The translations under genes were made by a program, and so were the position numbers. From Planctomycetes bacterium RIFOXYC2_FULL_41_27 (GTDB lineage Bacteria; Planctomycetota; Brocadiia; Brocadiales; Brocadiaceae), in NCBI GenBank assembly GCA_001828645.1, contig MHZD01000020.1:16737-25935 (forward strand): 9,199 nucleotides of DNA, written 5' to 3'. Shown here piece by piece: positions 5,972 through 9,199 of this stretch (the first letter of the stretch is position 1; every line of letters starts with the position of its first letter). The notes under the pieces were generated by a model that searched no databases, had not been told where the DNA came from, and worked only from the letters and a program-made list of their open reading frames with translations.

Positions 5972-6943
5972 CTAACAAACCTTATTATATACGCCTGCCC
6001 AAAAACTCGTACTCAGATAACGGTCGCCCCTGTCAGGAAAGATTGTAACAATCAAACCTCTGTCAATTTCACTCGCCACTTTCATTGATGCCACTAATGC
6101 TGCACCTGAAGAATATCCAACAAAAAACCCCTCTTCAGATGCAAGGCGCTTGACGGCTACATAGGCATCTTCCGTTTCCACCATCATTTTTCTGTCCGGA
6201 AAATGATCGTCATATATACCAGGGACAATCGAAGTAGACATATGTTTCATACCTTCCAATCCATGAATAGGAGTCGATGGTTCAACCGAAATCACCTGAA
6301 TGTCATGATTAAATTCCTTCAGTCGCCGACCTATTCCCATAAGAGTACCGCTTGTCCCCAGACATGCAATAAAATGGGTTATCTCACCTCCCGTTTGCTC
6401 CCATATCTCCACTCCGGTAGTTTCGTAATGCGCCTTCCAATTTGAAGGATTATTGTACTGATCGGCATAAAAATACTTTGAAGGTTCTTCACTCACAAGC
6501 CTCTTCGCCTCTATCATAGCGCCATCCGAACCCAGCAACGGATCAGTAAATACAATCTTCGCCCCAAAGGCACGCACAATTTTCTTGCGTTCCTCACTAA
6601 CGTTTTTAGGCATTACTAAAATTACTTTGTATCCCTTCGAGGCGCCAATGAGCGCATAAGCAATACCCGTATTTCCTGATGTGGAATCCACAATAATTTT
6701 GTCTTTGTTTAATCTCCCCGATTTTTCACCATCTTCTATAATTCTCAATGCAGGACGGTCCTTAACAGAGCCTCCCGGATTGAGCCATTCTGCCTTGGCA
6801 TATATTTCCACGTCCCTATCCTCTGACACGTTGGTAATTCTATTAATCCTTAAAAGAGGGGTATTCCCAATCCTATCCGAAATTGAGCTTTTGGATATCC
6901 GCTTTGATATGCACTTCGAATTTTTTATTACCGTACCGGCCAC
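5972..6943 (-). CDS. cysM: PLP-dependent cysteine synthase, CysM-like
   Basis: This is a 323-residue fold-type II pyridoxal-phosphate enzyme. Visible motifs are GNTPL (26-30), NPGGSVKDRPA with the PLP lysine K61, the substrate loop STSGNTG (87-93), the phosphate-binding GTSGT (196-200), the cofactor-ring contact near S278/S279 (GYSSGAA) and the closing FPDRGDRYLST. It should make cysteine from an activated serine (O-acetyl- or O-phosphoserine) and a sulfur donor. FYADQYNNPSNWKAHYETTG and GLEGMKHM resemble the CysM group more than classic CysK, and the following Mec-type protease supports the carrier-dependent CysM pathway, but sulfide is also a likely donor given the sulfite reductase upstream. 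Translation starts at a GTG 18 bases after the DsrE-like stop, behind an AAAGGTAG site. The first 20 or so residues are a basic extension before the conserved region. Cystathionine beta-synthase activity cannot be excluded from motifs alone. Confidence 0.92.
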   Translation of the reverse strand: MAGTVIKNSKCISKRISKSSISDRIGNTPLLRINRITNVSEDRDVEIYAKAEWLNPGGSVKDRPALRIIEDGEKSGRLNKDKIIVDSTSGNTGIAYALIGASKGYKVILVMPKNVSEERKKIVRAFGAKIVFTDPLLGSDGAMIEAKRLVSEEPSKYFYADQYNNPSNWKAHYETTGVEIWEQTGGEITHFIACLGTSGTLMGIGRRLKEFNHDIQVISVEPSTPIHGLEGMKHMSTSIVPGIYDDHFPDRKMMVETEDAYVAVKRLASEEGFFVGYSSGAALVASMKVASEIDRGLIVTIFPDRGDRYLSTSFWAGVYNKVC

Positions 6944-6961
6944 GACTCTACCTTTTGTTCA

Positions 6962-7381
6962 TTATATAAATAACTGTGTTTCCGCACCATCAGCTATTTC
7001 TAAAAGAGTAGTTAATCCGAGGATATCATCCACCCTGGATTTCACCTTAGCCTCTTCCAATTCCATTAGTTTCACGGCTGCTGTGCACGCATAAACCTTT
7101 AAATTCCCCGCCCTTCTTACCTCATGAAGTATTTCATTGAGAGAAATTGGATTAATCTCCTGTATACGTTTTGATAATCGTCCACCCTCTTCACCAAACT
7201 CAGCAGATAATCGTGTAACATCAAACTCATCGTTCACAAATCTCTTCAACGCCCAGAAAAAAAGGAAAACATACGTTTCTCTTCCCATCGAGGCCGCTGT
7301 AATGGCCAGAGTAATGATCTGATAAAGTTTATCGTAAGTGCCGCTATGGGCAAATATGACGAATTTTTTTTTGTCCTTCAT
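6962..7381 (-). CDS. DsrE-family sulfur-transfer protein
   Basis: This 139-residue protein is of the DsrE/DsrF-like fold. The N-terminus KKFVIFAHSGTYDKLYQIITLAITAASMG begins the Rossmann-like family pattern, and FLFFWALKRF follows the second strand. C99 in VYACTAAVKLM is at the position of the persulfide cysteine conserved in the family, and the region after it (VDDILGLTTLLE) is also typical. Family members accept and pass sulfur, often with TusA, encoded four genes downstream counting this one. A role as sulfur relay between sulfite reduction and cysteine or cofactor synthesis is inference. The ATG has only a weak upstream ribosome site (GAGGAAA lies about 25 bases away), so the exact start is less sure, though no better alternative fits the conserved first strand. 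It follows the sulfite reductase gene by 105 bases. Confidence 0.85.
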   Translation of the reverse strand: MKDKKKFVIFAHSGTYDKLYQIITLAITAASMGRETYVFLFFWALKRFVNDEFDVTRLSAEFGEEGGRLSKRIQEINPISLNEILHEVRRAGNLKVYACTAAVKLMELEEAKVKSRVDDILGLTTLLEIADGAETQLFI

Positions 7382-7486
7382 TATCGGGATTGTTTGTTGT
7401 TGGATATTTCCTCTATATTTTGTTATCCGGGTATCGTGAAAAATATCTTGCCTGCAATTGTCAAAATATTATCGGTAAGACACACA

Positions 7487-8377
7487 TCAGGTCTTTACGA
7501 GTGCACTAACTACTTCTTTTTTATACTTATCCAAGCCTACACGAGCTATCACAGTACCAATTCTTTCCTTCGGCTTACCGTTCTCTTTATACCATTTCAG
7601 GGTTGCAGAAATAAAATCGTTAACCTTACTATCTGGCAGGAAATTGGACACTTGGTCTGCTTCTCGCGGATGTCTTCCATGTTTTCCCCCAGTACGTACC
7701 AGCCAACCCTTCTTCTTATCCTTCCAGGCATCTGTCGGACATGCCCTGATACAATCACCGCAGTACACACATTTAGATTCGTCAAACATTGGCCTACCCT
7801 CTTTGTCAGATACTATCGCACCTTCCTGACAGGCCTTGGCACACAAGGTACATCCAGTACATAAATCTTTGTTCCATACCGGATATACCACACCCTGAAA
7901 TCCTAAATCCATCTCCCTGGTTCTTGTACAATCAATTGGACAACCGGAAAACCCGATTTTAAACTTATGATGACAGGGAGTACCAAAAAACTTCTCATCG
8001 ACTTCCAATGCCTTGGTTTGTGTATCCATAATTCCATTAGGATTATACTCACAGCCTCCACACGCCGTAGGTACTCTGACTCTTGGACCACAGGATGCGA
8101 CCTTTTGCCCTACTGTAGCCAACTCCTTCACTACGGCATCAAAGTCATCAATATGAACACCAATAATTTCTACCGATTGCCTGAAGCTCAGATGGCAGTA
8201 CCCCATTCTGCTATATTTCTTAGCAACTTCTGCAACCTTTGTCAGCTTTTCCGGTGTAATCCTTCCACCGGGAACCTTCAGTCGGACGGTAAAGAGGTCT
8301 TTTTGAGTCTGTTTTATAAAACCACCTGATTTTAATTCATTAAGGTCGATTCTCTGTGTAACAGTCTTTTCAGCCAT
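7487..8377 (-). CDS. asrC: AsrC-like siroheme sulfite reductase with ferredoxin insert
   Basis: This 296-residue protein is a small nitrite/sulfite reductase. Residues 25-95 form the ferredoxin-like half-domain (FTVRLKVPGG, HLSFRQSVEI). The siroheme-[4Fe-4S] region follows: C106/C109 in TACGGCEYNP and C146/C150 in SGCPIDC. A two-cluster ferredoxin insert comes next: CTGCTLCAKAC (173-183) and CVYCGDCIRACP (203-214). The end (WLVRTGGKHG, then SNFL) matches anaerobic sulfite reductase subunit C. The first half of the siroheme cluster motif is C-X2-C here rather than the usual C-X5-C. The enzyme should reduce sulfite to sulfide with six electrons. No AsrA or AsrB partner is visible, so electrons presumably arrive through ferredoxin or an unlinked donor. 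AGGAG lies six bases before the ATG. The precorrin-2 dehydrogenase gene upstream supplies its siroheme. Nitrite reduction is a possible alternative, but the sulfur-gene context argues for sulfite. Confidence 0.9.
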   Translation of the reverse strand: MAEKTVTQRIDLNELKSGGFIKQTQKDLFTVRLKVPGGRITPEKLTKVAEVAKKYSRMGYCHLSFRQSVEIIGVHIDDFDAVVKELATVGQKVASCGPRVRVPTACGGCEYNPNGIMDTQTKALEVDEKFFGTPCHHKFKIGFSGCPIDCTRTREMDLGFQGVVYPVWNKDLCTGCTLCAKACQEGAIVSDKEGRPMFDESKCVYCGDCIRACPTDAWKDKKKGWLVRTGGKHGRHPREADQVSNFLPDSKVNDFISATLKWYKENGKPKERIGTVIARVGLDKYKKEVVSALVKT

Positions 8378-8419
8378 TCAAGCTCCTAACCTGGACAAAC
8401 CAGTACCAAAGGATTTAAC

Positions 8420-8440
8420 AATCTTACATCTCACATTACA
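8420..8440. repeat. Degenerate heptamer repeat (CATCTCA type)
   Basis: Three adjacent seven-base units read AATCTTA, CATCTCA and CATTACA on the plus strand. They lie in the leader of the sulfite reductase gene, between the inverted repeat and the ribosome site. Short tandem heptamers of this kind are common between genes in some bacterial genomes; with only three degenerate units the call is weak. Confidence 0.3.
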
Positions 8441-8476
8441 TTTAATTTTATCTTATCAACTCACAAAAAATCTTGC

Positions 8477-8519
8477 AAGGAAAAAGAAGTCTATAGGCCT
8501 TGTCGACTTATTTCTCCTT
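8477..8519 (-). promoter_or_regulatory. 15-base-pair inverted repeat between sirC and the sulfite reductase gene
   Basis: Arms at 8477-8491 and 8505-8519 match at 13 of 15 positions, separated by a 13-base loop that contains AGGCCT. In RNA of the minus strand, the operon direction, one of the two imperfect positions becomes a G-U pair, leaving a single mismatch; in plus-strand RNA both remain mismatches. The stem is AT-rich. A TTTTTT run follows about ten bases after the 3' arm, so it could be a weak terminator or attenuator, an mRNA-processing hairpin or a protein-binding site. It is 100 bases before the sulfite reductase start codon. Confidence 0.45.
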
Positions 8520-8579
8520 AAGAATTTTGCATCAGTCTAAACCATCGCACAGCAAGAAAAACATAAATTCCATTTTTTA

Positions 8580-9199
8580 TCACCCCAGGCATTCCTTTGC
8601 GTTCTTTGCGTCTTTGCGGTGAATTTTTTCAGAAATAATCCCTAAAATCTTCTTTTTCGCCTCAGACATGCCCTTCTGCTTAATAATCTCGAGTATGTCA
8701 AGCCCTGCTACACGCTGCAAAATATCACGTCTTATTGATTCGTCAGAAACCTCAGAAAGTATCTTTCTCCTCGTTTCTGATAAGAGTTTTGCAAATTCAC
8801 CATACTCATCCCCAAACTGTTTTTCCAAACTCTCTCTGATATTCCGCGCCAGCGCCGGACTTGCCCCACCGGTTGAAATACTAATGCTCAGATCACCACG
8901 ATTAATGGTTGCCGGCACTATGAACGAACAAAATTCAGGTCTATCAACAACATTAACCAGAATGCCCCTCTTTACCGCATCATAATAAACTTTTTTATTT
9001 ACCTCTTCATCATCAGTAGAGGCAACTACAACCCACGCCCCATTCAGAAATCCCTCTTCATATTTCTGCTGAATCTTTTCAATCCCTGTTTCATTTTCCA
9101 TTTCAGGACAAAATTCTGGAGACACCACCGTTACCCGTGCACCCGCTTCTTTTAAGCTGCACACCTTACGCCAGGCGACATTACCGCCGCCAACCACCA
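8580..9199 (-). CDS. sirC: Precorrin-2 dehydrogenase (siroheme synthesis), 5' end cut by window edge
   Basis: The visible 205 complete codons encode most of a Met8p/SirC/CysG-N-type enzyme, which oxidises precorrin-2 to sirohydrochlorin with NAD and may also insert iron. The NAD-binding VVGGGNVAWRK is at the very edge; only the first strand is missing, since the frame stays open to the window end and the GTG there is internal. D85 (numbered from the first complete codon) in VNVVDRPEFCSF aligns with the catalytic aspartate. SISTGGASPALARNIRE is the family's conserved central motif. The C-terminal dimerisation and helical part follows to about residue 190. The last residues, HRKDAKNAKE, are encoded by a short repeated sequence and look like a recent extension. 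It is the first visible gene of the sulfur operon and provides the cofactor for the sulfite reductase encoded 202 bases downstream. Uroporphyrinogen methyltransferase is not fused here. Confidence 0.9.
   Translation of the reverse strand, partial: VVGGGNVAWRKVCSLKEAGARVTVVSPEFCPEMENETGIEKIQQKYEEGFLNGAWVVVASTDDEEVNKKVYYDAVKRGILVNVVDRPEFCSFIVPATINRGDLSISISTGGASPALARNIRESLEKQFGDEYGEFAKLLSETRRKILSEVSDESIRRDILQRVAGLDILEIIKQKGMSEAKKKILGIISEKIHRKDAKNAKECLG
8594..8623 (-). repeat. CGCAAAG-type short repeat inside the end of sirC
   Basis: On the minus strand this reads as three near-copies of CGCAAAG(A), in CCGCAAAGACGCAAAGAACG and the following CAAAGG. It encodes HRKDAKNAKE at the C-terminus of the precorrin-2 dehydrogenase. 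Repeats of this type occur scattered between genes in many environmental bacterial genomes, as far as I recall. Here one lies in frame just before the stop codon. Confidence 0.6.

Noticed and set aside
7459..7464. Perfect TTGACA on the minus strand between the sulfite reductase and DsrE-like genes
   Set aside because: No acceptable -10 element is found 16-18 bases downstream, so an internal promoter is not supported.

Overview
The window carries eleven genes, all on the minus strand, in two blocks that sit next to each other but look functionally separate. I read the source as an anammox planctomycete (Brocadiales, probably Kuenenia/Brocadia/Jettenia-like). The diagnostic combination is a Rieske protein, a cytochrome b6-type protein and a subunit-IV-type protein encoded in one run with a hexaheme cytochrome c and an octaheme hydroxylamine-oxidoreductase-like (HAO-like) protein. 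Gene clusters of this kind (called R/b complexes in 'Candidatus Kuenenia stuttgartiensis') are known from anammox bacteria. The assignment comes from recalled family knowledge, not from a search.

Block 1 (about 4574 down to the window's left edge) is a respiratory operon, in transcription order: Rieske iron-sulfur protein, cytochrome b6-like subunit with a cysteine at the heme c_i position, subunit IV-like protein with an unusual Qo motif (APWY), membrane-anchored hexaheme cytochrome c, and an HAO-like multiheme protein cut by the window edge after its seventh heme site. Together they suggest a quinol-oxidising or quinone-reducing bc complex wired through multiheme cytochromes to an HAO-like catalytic or electron-transfer module in the anammoxosome.

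Between the blocks (4575-5204) lie 630 bases without a convincing gene. They hold a large inverted repeat, a 22-base sequence present twice, another imperfect hairpin, a 14-base tandem duplication overlapping the tusA stop codon, and a good sigma70-type promoter whose 17-base spacer is almost filled by a perfect 16-base palindrome.

Block 2 (right edge down to 5205) is a sulfur assimilation operon, in transcription order: precorrin-2 dehydrogenase (siroheme synthesis, cut by the right edge), an AsrC-like siroheme sulfite reductase with a two-cluster ferredoxin insert, a DsrE-like protein, a CysM-like cysteine synthase, a JAMM/Mec-type metallopeptidase and a TusA-like sulfur carrier. The reading is: make siroheme, reduce sulfite to sulfide, pass sulfur through DsrE/TusA carriers, and build cysteine. 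The JAMM protease next to CysM recalls the CysO-CysM-Mec route, which needs a Gly-Gly-ended ThiS/CysO carrier. None is visible here, and the TusA-like protein does not end in Gly-Gly.

Several short repeats look like dispersed intergenic repeats. One of them seems to have supplied the last residues of the precorrin-2 dehydrogenase. No RNA gene, CRISPR array or insertion sequence was found.
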